Below, piece after piece: positions 26,616-34,733 of a stretch of DNA of 64,000 nt (within the stretch, counting starts at the first letter, position 1; each line of letters begins with the position of its first letter). The notes beneath the pieces are model-generated. The model searched no databases. It was given only the letters and a program-made list of their open reading frames with translations, and was not told where the DNA came from. The stretch lies in NCBI GenBank assembly GCA_004020365.1, contig SAQR01000003.1, forward strand, positions 1 through 64,000, given 5' to 3'. A program made the translations under genes and the position numbers. The stretch comes from Mesorhizobium sp. Lineage in GTDB: Bacteria > Pseudomonadota > Alphaproteobacteria > Rhizobiales > Rhizobiaceae.

Positions 26616-27638
26616 ATGATGAAGGCGGCCAGACTCTATGCAGCGGGCGACTTGCGGGTTGAAGACGTGCCATCTCCCGGCGAACCAGCGCCTGGCTGGG
26701 TGCGGCTCAGGGTGACGGCCGCCGGCATTTGCGGCTCCGACCTCCACAACTTCCGCACCGGTCAGTGGATCAGCCGCGCGCCGAGCGTCGCCGGGCATGA
26801 GTTCGCCGGCGAGGTGATCGCCTTGGGGGCCGGCGTATCCCAGCTTGCGCTCGGAGACCGGGTCGTGGCCGATTCGCGCTTCTGGTGCGGCGAGTGTCCT
26901 GCCTGCCGGGCCGGCCTGCATAATGTCTGTGCCAGACTGGGCTTTGTAGGCGAGGTCTGCGACGGTGGCTTCGCGGAAGAGACGCAGCTGCCGGCGCGGC
27001 TGCTTGTGCGCCACGACGCCACGCTCGATCCCGCGATCGCCGCCATGGCGGAGCCGCTGGCGGTCGCTCTGCACGCAACGCGGCGGCTGGCGGCGCCGGC
27101 CGGAGCGCCGGTTCTTGTCGCTGGTTGCGGCCCGATCGGCGGATTGGCAGCGCTGCTGCTGTCGCGGCCGGGCGATAGACAGGTCCTCGTCGCCGACCGC
27201 AATGCGGCGCGTGCGGAGCTTGTGGCCGAGGTGAGCGGCGCGACCGTCGTCGACCTGGACGCCCTGCCCTGTGATCCCAATCTGCGCCATGCCCCAAATC
27301 TACGCCATGCCCTCGACGCCACCGGCAGCGTGGCGGTGATGGCGCGGCTGCTCGATCGTTTGGCCGGCGGCGGCACGCTGGCGCTGGTCGGCATTTCGCA
27401 TGGCCGCCTCGACCTCGACCCCAACCTCCTTGTCGAGCGCGAGATCACGCTTGTCGGCTGCCACGCCTTCGCCGACGAGCTTGCGCCGGCCGTCGCGATG
27501 CTTGGCGACCTCGCGCCCGCGCTGTCGCGCTTCCTGTCCGAGGAGATCGCGATCGGCGAGATTCCCGCCGCCTACCAGCGCCTGATCGCCGGCGCGAGCG
27601 GCGGGTTGAAGACCATCGTCCGAATGGAGAGAGGATGA
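26616..27638 (+). CDS. Zinc-dependent alcohol dehydrogenase (HpsP-like candidate)
   Basis: A 340-residue medium-chain dehydrogenase. The catalytic zinc site is given by CGSDLHNF (Cys39) and GHEFAGEV (His61-Glu62); the structural zinc site by WCGECPACRAGLHNVC (four Cys). The nucleotide fold has VLVAGCGPIGGLAALLL. Such enzymes oxidise secondary alcohols in polyol catabolism. An 18-bp imperfect tandem repeat near 27278-27313 duplicates Pro-Asn-Leu-Arg-His-Ala in the cofactor domain. Start may be ATG 26616 or 26619. Its stop overlaps the regulator's start. With the SDR and HisD-like enzyme it completes a trio that could interconvert and oxidise a diol. Confidence 0.82.
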   Translation: MMKAARLYAAGDLRVEDVPSPGEPAPGWVRLRVTAAGICGSDLHNFRTGQWISRAPSVAGHEFAGEVIALGAGVSQLALGDRVVADSRFWCGECPACRAGLHNVCARLGFVGEVCDGGFAEETQLPARLLVRHDATLDPAIAAMAEPLAVALHATRRLAAPAGAPVLVAGCGPIGGLAALLLSRPGDRQVLVADRNAARAELVAEVSGATVVDLDALPCDPNLRHAPNLRHALDATGSVAVMARLLDRLAGGGTLALVGISHGRLDLDPNLLVEREITLVGCHAFADELAPAVAMLGDLAPALSRFLSEEIAIGEIPAAYQRLIAGASGGLKTIVRMERG

Positions 27639-28369
27639 TCAGGCTTACCGAAACCGCCGGACCGCTCTACGAAAAGGTCAAGGACTACGTGCTCGGCAAT
27701 ATCGGCAGCGGCAACTGGCCGAAGGACCGCAGGCTGCCTTCCGAAAACGAACTGGTCAGCACGCTCGGCGTCTCGCGCATGACCGTGCACCGGGCGCTGA
27801 GAGAACTGACCTCGGAAGGCCACCTCCTGCGCATCCAGGGCGTAGGCACCTTTGTGGCACCGCCGAAACCGCAATCGGCCCTCATCGAAATCAGGAACAT
27901 CGCCGGCGAGATCGCCGCGCGCGGCGCACGCCACAGGGCAGAGGTCATCGTCCTCGAGAAGATCCGCAATCCGGCCCTGGACCTCGTCGTCGCCTTCGAG
28001 TTCACGCGCCGCAGACCGGTCGCCCATTCGATCATCGTACATTTCGAGGACGATGTGCCCGTCCAGCTCGAGGAACGCTTTGTCAATCCGGCGCTCGCAC
28101 CGGACTACCATCGGCAAGATTTCGTGGCGACCACCACCTACGACTATTTGCAGAGGGCGGCGCCGCTGACGGAAGTGGAGCATGTGATCTCGGCCGTCGC
28201 CGCAGAAGAGATGGCGGCCCGCCATTTGATGATCCGACCCGGCGACCCCTGCTTGCTCCTGCATCGGCGGACCTGGTCGGGCGCGGCGGTCGCCACCGTC
28301 AACAAGCTCACCTATGTCGGCAGCCGCTATTCGCTGGGCAGCCGCTACGCGCCCTCGCCCGCCGCATGA
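27635..28369 (+). CDS. GntR-family regulator, HutC subfamily
   Basis: A 244-residue repressor with an N-terminal winged helix (LPSENELVSTLGVSRMTVHRAL, GHLLRIQGVGTFVA) and a UTRA-type effector domain ending in RRTWSGAAVATVNKLTYVGSRYSLGSRY, close to HutC. The start ATG overlaps the preceding stop (ATGA), so it is co-translated with the catabolic genes. HutC-type proteins bind TGTAT-xxx-ATACA-like sites and release them with substrate or an intermediate. The site at 21084-21107 is the likely target, giving autoregulation. The inducer is probably the transported compound or a product of it. Confidence 0.85.
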   Translation: MIRLTETAGPLYEKVKDYVLGNIGSGNWPKDRRLPSENELVSTLGVSRMTVHRALRELTSEGHLLRIQGVGTFVAPPKPQSALIEIRNIAGEIAARGARHRAEVIVLEKIRNPALDLVVAFEFTRRRPVAHSIIVHFEDDVPVQLEERFVNPALAPDYHRQDFVATTTYDYLQRAAPLTEVEHVISAVAAEEMAARHLMIRPGDPCLLLHRRTWSGAAVATVNKLTYVGSRYSLGSRYAPSPAA

Positions 28370-28378
28370 GCAGCGACA

Positions 28379-28398
28379 GCCCGCCAGGCAGGGCGGGC
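28379..28398 (+). terminator. Possible terminator hairpin after the GntR gene
   Basis: GCCCGCC at 28379-28385 pairs perfectly with GGCGGGC at 28392-28398 around a 6-nt loop, 10 bp after the stop codon. No T-run follows, so it may be a processing or partial terminator. Confidence 0.4.
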
Positions 28399-28541
28399 GC
28401 TATCGGCCCAACGGCTGCCTGGATAAGGAAATAGTTCTGCCTGCGCCGCCGTTTTTCTTGTTGACGCCGACCAGAGGTTCGGGGCCAAGCCTGGCCGCCG
28501 GTCAAATTGCACCGGAGCGGCCAGACTGATTGGTCGACCGT

Positions 28542-29891
28542 TCAAACCAACCCGGGGACCACGAAAACCAGCCATGCGATGACAGGGCCGATGATGGCGA
28601 TAAGCGCGCTGTAGATCAGCAAGGTCTTCAGCACGCCGTCGCGCTCTGCTTCCTGGGCATTGGCGACGACCAGCGCACCGTTGGTCGAAAACGGACTGGT
28701 GTCAACGATGGTGGTGGAGATCGCGATCGCGGCAACCACGCCTATGGCACTGATCTGTCCCTGCAGGAGGAAGGGCACGGCCAGCGGAATGATCGCTCCC
28801 AGCAATGCCGTGGACGAGGCGAATGCCGATACGATGGCGCCGGTGAAACAGAGGAGGAGTGCGACCAGCAGCGGCATGCCCAAGCTCGAAATGCCTTGGG
28901 CGACGTAGTCGATCGTGCCGATCTTCTCCATGAGGCCGACATAGGTGATGATGCCGGCGATCAGGAGCACCGTCGACCAGCTGACCTTGTCGATCGCCGC
29001 CTTTTGGGTCTTCGGCGAGAGCAGCGCCAGCGCGACCGCGACAGTGATAGCAACCAGGCCGACATTGAACTTGAAGACAAGCGCGCCGACCGCGAGCGCG
29101 GTCAGGCCGGTCAATGTCGTCAATCTTTCCGTAGTCAGGCCGGAAAGCGCCGATACATTTTTCGTCTGATCGTCAAAGACGTGATGGCTGATAGGAGTAG
29201 CCAGCGTGCCGCCGTGGCCGACGATTGAATGCGTCACGCCCTCGGGGTGGAGGTCAGGCAGCGGTCCCAAGGCGACCGAATGCTTACGCAGCACCTTCGA
29301 GCCGCCGAAGACGAAGAAGACGAGGACGGCGATGGCCAGGTTGAAGAAGAAGCTGGAGAGAAACAGTGATGTCGGCGCGAACGGCAACCCCGCCTTTTCG
29401 ACGATCTGGTTGGTGATGCCGCCATAGACGCTGATCGGCGAAAAGCCGCCCGCCTGTGCACCGTGAATAACCATCAATCCCATCATGACCGGGTTGATGC
29501 GGTACTGGAATGCAAAACCCAGCGCCACCGGGGCCAGGATGGCGACCGCCGCAGGTCCGAGCGCACCGAAGCCGGTGATGACGGCGGCGACCAGGAACAT
29601 GACCCAGGGAATCCATGCCACATGTCCGCGCACCAGTTTGACCGCGCCCTCGACCAGCCAATCGATAGTGCCGTTGATCTGGGCGATGGCGAACAGGTAG
29701 GTGATGCCGACCAGTGTCAGGAATAGGTCGCTCGGGAAGCCAGCAAATATTTCCGCCGGCTTCATTGCCATGACGAGCGAGCCGACCAGAAAGGCGCACG
29801 CGAAGGCGAGCGCGCCCATATTGATCGGCTGCATGGTGGCGATCACGAACATGCCGACCAGCAGCGCAATCGACAGAATCTGGATGTTCAT
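28542..29891 (-). CDS. matC: Malonate transporter MatC
   Basis: A 449-residue inner-membrane carrier with 10-12 hydrophobic helices. The N-terminal half is that of the MatC_N family (GFPSDLFLTLVGITYLFAIA, VHGAQAGGFSPISVYGG-type loop), and the C-terminal half repeats the fold (SSTALLGAIIPLAVPFLL, ISTTIVDTSPFSTNGALVVA). MatC imports malonate. The gene follows matB, 111 bp upstream, on the same strand, with GGGAGGAAG before its ATG. Together with matA and matB it forms the classical rhizobial malonate operon, in the order matA-matB-matC. Confidence 0.88.
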   Translation of the reverse strand: MNIQILSIALLVGMFVIATMQPINMGALAFACAFLVGSLVMAMKPAEIFAGFPSDLFLTLVGITYLFAIAQINGTIDWLVEGAVKLVRGHVAWIPWVMFLVAAVITGFGALGPAAVAILAPVALGFAFQYRINPVMMGLMVIHGAQAGGFSPISVYGGITNQIVEKAGLPFAPTSLFLSSFFFNLAIAVLVFFVFGGSKVLRKHSVALGPLPDLHPEGVTHSIVGHGGTLATPISHHVFDDQTKNVSALSGLTTERLTTLTGLTALAVGALVFKFNVGLVAITVAVALALLSPKTQKAAIDKVSWSTVLLIAGIITYVGLMEKIGTIDYVAQGISSLGMPLLVALLLCFTGAIVSAFASSTALLGAIIPLAVPFLLQGQISAIGVVAAIAISTTIVDTSPFSTNGALVVANAQEAERDGVLKTLLIYSALIAIIGPVIAWLVFVVPGLV

Positions 29892-30002
29892 AGCTTCCTC
29901 CCTTCGGGAAACGCCTTCAGGCGCCCGTTCTCATTTCCATCGGTAGTGGATCAGCCGCGTTGGTCTCGCTCCCAAGCCCCAACGCAGGGTCGTCGGCGCC
30001 TC

Positions 30003-31523
30003 CTAGGAGGCAGGCATGTAAAGGCTTTTGAACCGGTCGCGCAGAAGGTTCTTCTGCACCTTTCCCATGGTGTTGCGCGGAAGGTCCTCGGCGAAGATCA
30101 CCCGTTTCGGCTGCTTGTAGCGCGCGAGCCGGTCGCGCAGCGCGTTGAGCACGGCCTTTTCGTCCATTGTGGCACCGGGCTTGAGCACCACGATGGCGGT
30201 CACCCCCTCGCCGAAATCCGGATGGGCAATGCCGATGACCGCGCTCTCGGCGACACCGTCGAGTTGATCGATCTCACCCTCGACTTCCTTCGGGTAGATG
30301 TTGTAGCCGCCGGAGATCACCAGGTCCTTGTCGCGGCCGACTATGTGGAGATAGCCCGCCTCATCGATCTTGCCGAGGTCGCCGCTGATGAAATAGCCGT
30401 CCTTGGTGAACTCCGCCGCCGTCTTTTCAGGCATCCGCCAATAACCCCGGAAGACGTTCGGGCCCTTGATCTCGATCATGCCGGTTTTGCCCGGTCCGAG
30501 CGTCTCACCGGTGGCCGGATCGGTGACCCTCACCGACACGCCCGGGAGTGGGAAACCGACAGTCCCTGCCCTTCGCTCGCCGTCATAGGGGTTTGAGGTG
30601 TTCATATTGGTTTCGGTCATGCCATAGCGTTCGAGAATGGCATGACCGGTGCGCTGCTTGAATGCGGCGTGCGTTTCAGCCAGCAGCGGCGCCGAGCCGG
30701 AGATGAACAGCCTGATATTGGCGACCGTCTCCCGGTTCAGGCCCTCATGCTGAAGCAACCGGACATAGAAGGTCGGCACGCCCATCATCAGCGTCGCCCG
30801 CGGCATAAGAGAAAGGATTTCCTCCGGCTCGAACTTTGGCAGCAGAAACATCGAGGCGCCGGAAATCAGCGTGACATTGGTCGCCACGAAAAGCCCATGC
30901 GTGTGAAAAATCGGCAGCGCGTGGATCAGCCGGTCGGCGGCCGTCACCTGCCAGCATTCGCGCAGTGCTATTGCATTGGACAAAAGGTTGTCGTGCGTCA
31001 GCATTGCGCCCTTGGAACGGCCGGTGGTGCCCGATGTGTAGAGGATCGCGGCGAGATCGTCAGGCGCGCGCGCCGCGTCGAGAAAATCGGCAGGCTCGTC
31101 CCGGGCCAACTCCATGAGCGACCCGGCGCCGTCCGCATCGAGCGTTTCGACAATCGCGCCGTAGCCGTGCGCGATCCTTTCGACATCAACTCGCGACTTC
31201 GAGGAGACGATGACGAGCCGCGGTTCGGCGTCACCGATAAAATAGTCGAGTTCAGCCAGCGTATAGGCGGTATTCAGCGGCAGATAAATCGCCCCGCAAC
31301 GCACGCATGCGAGATAGAGCATCAGAGCCAGCGGGCTCTTGTCCACCTGGACCGCGACGCGGTCGCCCGGGCGAACGCCGAGCACATCAATTGCGCTGGC
31401 GATCTGTCCGGAGAGCCGCAGCGCATCTGCATACGTCCAACGCCGACCATCAATAGTCTCGATGAAAATCGACTCGCCTGACCTGGCGGATGCTCGCATG
31501 GCGTCGAACAGGTGATTGCTCAT
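30003..31523 (-). CDS. matB: Malonyl-CoA synthetase MatB
   Basis: A 506-residue ANL-superfamily ligase that makes malonyl-CoA from malonate, CoA and ATP through a malonyl-AMP intermediate. Motifs: ILYTSGTTGRSKGAMLTH (P-loop), ERYGMTETNMNTSNPY (adenine/acyl site), ISGDLGKIDEAGYLHIVGR (hinge Asp), GYNIYPKEVEGEI (CoA loop) and the C-terminal catalytic Lys in NTMGKVQKNLLR. Length and the Met-Asn-Thr-Ser segment fit MatB and not a long-chain acyl-CoA ligase. GGGAGGAG precedes ATG 31523. Its neighbours matA and matC confirm the role. Confidence 0.92.
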   Translation of the reverse strand: MSNHLFDAMRASARSGESIFIETIDGRRWTYADALRLSGQIASAIDVLGVRPGDRVAVQVDKSPLALMLYLACVRCGAIYLPLNTAYTLAELDYFIGDAEPRLVIVSSKSRVDVERIAHGYGAIVETLDADGAGSLMELARDEPADFLDAARAPDDLAAILYTSGTTGRSKGAMLTHDNLLSNAIALRECWQVTAADRLIHALPIFHTHGLFVATNVTLISGASMFLLPKFEPEEILSLMPRATLMMGVPTFYVRLLQHEGLNRETVANIRLFISGSAPLLAETHAAFKQRTGHAILERYGMTETNMNTSNPYDGERRAGTVGFPLPGVSVRVTDPATGETLGPGKTGMIEIKGPNVFRGYWRMPEKTAAEFTKDGYFISGDLGKIDEAGYLHIVGRDKDLVISGGYNIYPKEVEGEIDQLDGVAESAVIGIAHPDFGEGVTAIVVLKPGATMDEKAVLNALRDRLARYKQPKRVIFAEDLPRNTMGKVQKNLLRDRFKSLYMPAS

Positions 31524-31545
31524 TGAACTCCTCCCAATTTGCTTA

Positions 31546-32940
31546 TCAGGTTTTCTGCATTTCGGTGCGGCGTCGATGAACCGGGGCGCCGATACCGGTG
31601 TCGGTCGAAGCGGTTGCCGCCAGTTTTCTCACCTCCGGCGAAGCAGCGATCTCGCCATGTTGCGCCAAGGCTTCGTGGTTCGCCTCGATGTCGTCCAGCT
31701 TGTAAAAGTAGTTCACCATCAAGCCGTGGGACTGCCGCATCGCCTTGGCGGAGCGATCGGCGAGGAAGTTCAGGCGTTCAAGGCGAGCGCCGTTGCCCAA
31801 ATGAAAACGCGCCACAGGATCGACCGGCCGTCTGCCGGTGGCACGTTCCCTAATGAAATAGCGCGCGGCGAGCGGGAGAAGCACAGCTTCGACGACCCGT
31901 GCCTTCTGCGGATTGTCCGCCCAGCTCGGATCGTCCAGCAGCTCGAGCGCCTTGTGGGCCCGATCGTCGAGGCTCGCATCGGCCGCCTTGCGCAGTCTCG
32001 CCAGCCAGCCAGCGAAACCCGGAACCGGCGACAGCGTCACGAAGGTCTTCAAGCCAGGCAGGTCGCGGCGCAAATCCTCCACCACCTGCTTGATAAGAAA
32101 GTTCCCGAAAGAGATGCCACGCAGTCCGTCCTGGCAGTTGGAGATCGAATAGAAGACAGCGGTGGTGGCGTCCTGGGCCGTGATCGGCGAACGGTTTACA
32201 TCGAGCACATCAGCGATGGCGGACGGAATCGCCTTGGTCAGCGCAACCTCGACGAAGATCAGCGGATCGTCTACGAGACGCGGGTGGAAGAACGCAAAGC
32301 ACCTGCGATCGGCTGGAGCCAGCCTCCGCCGCAGTTCCTCCCAGCCGGCGATTTCATGCACCGCCTCGTATCTGATGATCTTCTCCAGGATGTCGGCTGG
32401 CGTCGACCAGTCGATCGGACGCAGGGTCAGAAAACCGCGGTTGAACCATGAGCCGAACAGGTGGGCGAAGTCGGCATCGACGGCGCGAAACGGTTCCGTC
32501 GCATCCTTCATGGCCAATAGGCGCTCGCGCATCTCCACCAGCCTTGCCGTGCCTCTGGGGGCCAGGTTCAGTCTGCGCACCAATTCCTGGCGACGCGGCT
32601 CGGCGGCCTGGTGCAGTTCGATGACGGCGTCCGAACTCCTGTCGCTGCGGTAGCGCTCGATGGCTTTGTCAAGCTTGGCGATGTCCGGGCCAAACTGCTC
32701 GTGCAGCATACGCACGAAGTCTTGCTGACCGGCCGCGTCCAGTTGGGCCCAGCGCTGAAGGACCTCGGCGGCCAATGCCATGCCCGAGGCTTCGCCCCGG
32801 CTCGACAAAAGCATGTCGCAGAGTGTTTCGATATTCGTCTCTGCCTGGTCCGGCTCGCTGCGCGCCCCTGCAGCAAGCAACCTGCGGCCGCGATCGGTGA
32901 TGCTTTGCACCATGTCGCTAAAGAACGAGATGCCTGCCAT
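31546..32940 (-). CDS. matA: Malonyl-CoA decarboxylase MatA
   Basis: A 464-residue decarboxylase converting malonyl-CoA to acetyl-CoA and CO2. The N-terminal half is helical (MCD helical domain), and the catalytic GNAT-like domain has FFHPRLVDDPLIFVEVAL, VFYSISNCQDGLRGISFG and NFLIKQVVEDL, matching the family's Ser/His region. ATG 32940, preceded by GGGAGGGAC, gives the usual length of about 460; the longer frame to 33024 crosses the promoter. It is the first gene of the mat operon and is divergent from matR, with the operator between them. Confidence 0.92.
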   Translation of the reverse strand: MAGISFFSDMVQSITDRGRRLLAAGARSEPDQAETNIETLCDMLLSSRGEASGMALAAEVLQRWAQLDAAGQQDFVRMLHEQFGPDIAKLDKAIERYRSDRSSDAVIELHQAAEPRRQELVRRLNLAPRGTARLVEMRERLLAMKDATEPFRAVDADFAHLFGSWFNRGFLTLRPIDWSTPADILEKIIRYEAVHEIAGWEELRRRLAPADRRCFAFFHPRLVDDPLIFVEVALTKAIPSAIADVLDVNRSPITAQDATTAVFYSISNCQDGLRGISFGNFLIKQVVEDLRRDLPGLKTFVTLSPVPGFAGWLARLRKAADASLDDRAHKALELLDDPSWADNPQKARVVEAVLLPLAARYFIRERATGRRPVDPVARFHLGNGARLERLNFLADRSAKAMRQSHGLMVNYFYKLDDIEANHEALAQHGEIAASPEVRKLAATASTDTGIGAPVHRRRTEMQKT

Positions 32941-33085
32941 GTCGGAGTCCCTCCCGGCAAAGTCGAAATCGGGCAAGCAGCGCGCGGTCTCGACGCGTGC
33001 TGGTGCTCGGATGCGTCGACCCATTTGTGTGCGACTTGACTTTTGTGGTATCGTTCTTAGGCGTCATTGTACGCAAAGTCAATAT

Positions 33086-33099
33086 TCTTGCATACAAGA
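33086..33099. promoter_or_regulatory. MatR operator in the matA-matR intergenic region
   Basis: TCTTGCATACAAGA is a palindrome that differs at two positions from TCTTGTATACACGA, the site reported for MatR of Rhizobium leguminosarum. It lies about 146 bp from matA and 31 bp from the matR start, between the divergent genes, as expected for malonate-responsive control and autoregulation. Confidence 0.75.
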
Positions 33100-33129
33100 T
33101 TTGTCGTTTTGCATTGGAAGGTCCAAAAA

Positions 33130-33780
33130 ATGTCGGAGAATGTCGTTCAGCGCCTGCGTGACGAGATTGAAAACGGCATCATCTCGAACGACTTTGCCCC
33201 TGGCGCGCGGCTGGACGAGGTGCAATTGGCGACACGCTTCGGCGTGTCGAGAACGCCGGTGCGCGAGGCGCTGATGCAGTTGAACGCGATCGGGCTGATA
33301 GAGATCCGGCCGCGCCGGGGCGCCGTGGTGATCGATCCGGGACCGCACCGCATTTTCGAAATGTTCGAGGTGATGGCGGAACTTGAAGGTTTGGCCGGTT
33401 CGCTGGCCGCGCGACGGTTCACCGATACCGATCGCACAGCCATCCTGGCCGCGCATGCAGATTGTGAGCGTTCGTCTTCGGCCGGCAACAGCGACGCCTA
33501 CTATTACGACAACGAGCGCTTTCACAAAGCTATCTACACTGCCAGCCACAGTGGTTTTCTGGCCGAGCAGTGCGTCGCACTGCATCGCCGTCTGCAGCCC
33601 TACAGGCGTCTCCAACTGCGTGTGCGCAACCGCGTTGCCACGTCGTTCGCCGAGCATGGCGCGATCGTGGAAGCAATCCTCGCTGGCGACGCGGAGCAGG
33701 CGCGCACGCTGCTGCGCCAGCATGTCAGCATCCAGGGCGAACGCTTCAGCGATCTTGTAGCGACGCTGGCGAGCAGATAG
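33130..33780 (+). CDS. matR: GntR-family regulator MatR of the malonate operon
   Basis: A 216-residue regulator with an N-terminal winged helix (DEVQLATRFGVSRTPVREALMQL) and a FadR/VanR-type all-helical ligand domain (FEMFEVMAELEGLAGSLAAR, FHKAIYTASHSGFL). I chose ATG 33130 with GGAAGG upstream; the longer frame runs through the operator. It is divergent from matA, and a near-consensus MatR palindrome sits between them. MatR binds malonate and controls matABC; the same logic should hold here. Confidence 0.88.
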   Translation: MSENVVQRLRDEIENGIISNDFAPGARLDEVQLATRFGVSRTPVREALMQLNAIGLIEIRPRRGAVVIDPGPHRIFEMFEVMAELEGLAGSLAARRFTDTDRTAILAAHADCERSSSAGNSDAYYYDNERFHKAIYTASHSGFLAEQCVALHRRLQPYRRLQLRVRNRVATSFAEHGAIVEAILAGDAEQARTLLRQHVSIQGERFSDLVATLASR

Positions 33781-34159
33781 TCCGTCGCAAGTCCAGCCTC
33801 TCGCCGCGCCTCAATGAAGCCAAGCGGCATGCCGAGGCCGGCATGCCAGCGGGCGTGCATTTGAGCAAGCGGGCGTTCGCCCCGTTCGGCGTGGTGATCG
33901 AACTGTAGGAGCGAGGCCTAGCCGAAGGCGTCCTGTGAAAGCGTGACGTGCGCGACAGACAACAACTCGACAGCAGACCCTCGGAATTTGACGATACTCA
34001 AAACGTCCGATATCGGAAATCCCGTGTAGCAGCCGCCTGCTACCAGCAAAGCAAATTTTGGCGCTATCTAATGAATGGCGAACTTCGCCGAGGCGGTGTA
34101 GGGTCAAAAGAAGAATTGAGCCGTAGAAACGGCGACGCGGAGCGAATCTGGGAGGATTC
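33781..34159. other. Intergenic segment between matR and a hypothetical gene
   Basis: No gene could be supported in either strand. GC content dips in the second half (about 33950-34090), which may hold the promoter of the next gene. A ribosome site GGGAGG ends the segment. Confidence 0.4.
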
Positions 34160-34633
34160 ATGGTCGAGATTATCTCCAAGCGGGATGGCCCGCGGCGCGA
34201 GGACGCACAAGTCAAAAGGCTGATCGAGCAGAACCGCTCGACCATCGTCCGCCTTGCCGACCAGATCAGCGGTGGCGGCTATTCAGCTTCGCGAAAGCCA
34301 CGCCAGCAACCCAAGGCGGAAGGCCTGATCATCCATGTCGGTGGTGGCGCGGCAGTGGTGGCCGAGGCCAAGCCGTCCATCCAAGTCACCATGAACGGCC
34401 GCGTCATTTCGAAGGATCGGAACACAGGCCGTCAACTTCATCACATCGGCGATATCCGCGACCGCGGCGGCGACCAGGTCTTTGTGCTGGCAACAAAGCA
34501 GAATGGCTTCTTCTCGCCGGTTGACGAAATCGTTGCCGAGGCGCTTGCCGACATGGACGGATCCCGCCTCGCCGCCACCTACACCGAAGAGCAGCTTGCC
34601 GCCGACATCGGCGCGAAACTCGGCATCGACTAA
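34160..34633 (+). CDS. Hypothetical protein between matR and the mim regulator
   Basis: A 157-residue soluble protein without signal peptide or membrane helix. The N-terminal 50 residues are charged and helical (REDAQVKRLIEQNRSTIVRLADQIS), then a beta-rich part (GLIIHVGGGAAVVAEAKPSIQVTMNGRVISKD; shown here as two segments of one domain) and a helical end (VDEIVAEALADMDGSRL). GGGAGG lies 7 bp before ATG 34160, and codon use is like that of its neighbours, so I believe it is real. I do not recognise the family. It lies 100 bp upstream of the sigma-54 activator on the same strand and could be co-transcribed with it. Confidence 0.6.
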   Translation: MVEIISKRDGPRREDAQVKRLIEQNRSTIVRLADQISGGGYSASRKPRQQPKAEGLIIHVGGGAAVVAEAKPSIQVTMNGRVISKDRNTGRQLHHIGDIRDRGGDQVFVLATKQNGFFSPVDEIVAEALADMDGSRLAATYTEEQLAADIGAKLGID

Positions 34634-34733
34634 GCGGCAGGCATGGGCGTACTTCCTCACGTCCACTCCGCGGCAGACTACGAACGCGACAGCATACAAA
34701 AATGGCATACCTCAAAGGTTCTGTGATGAGTGG

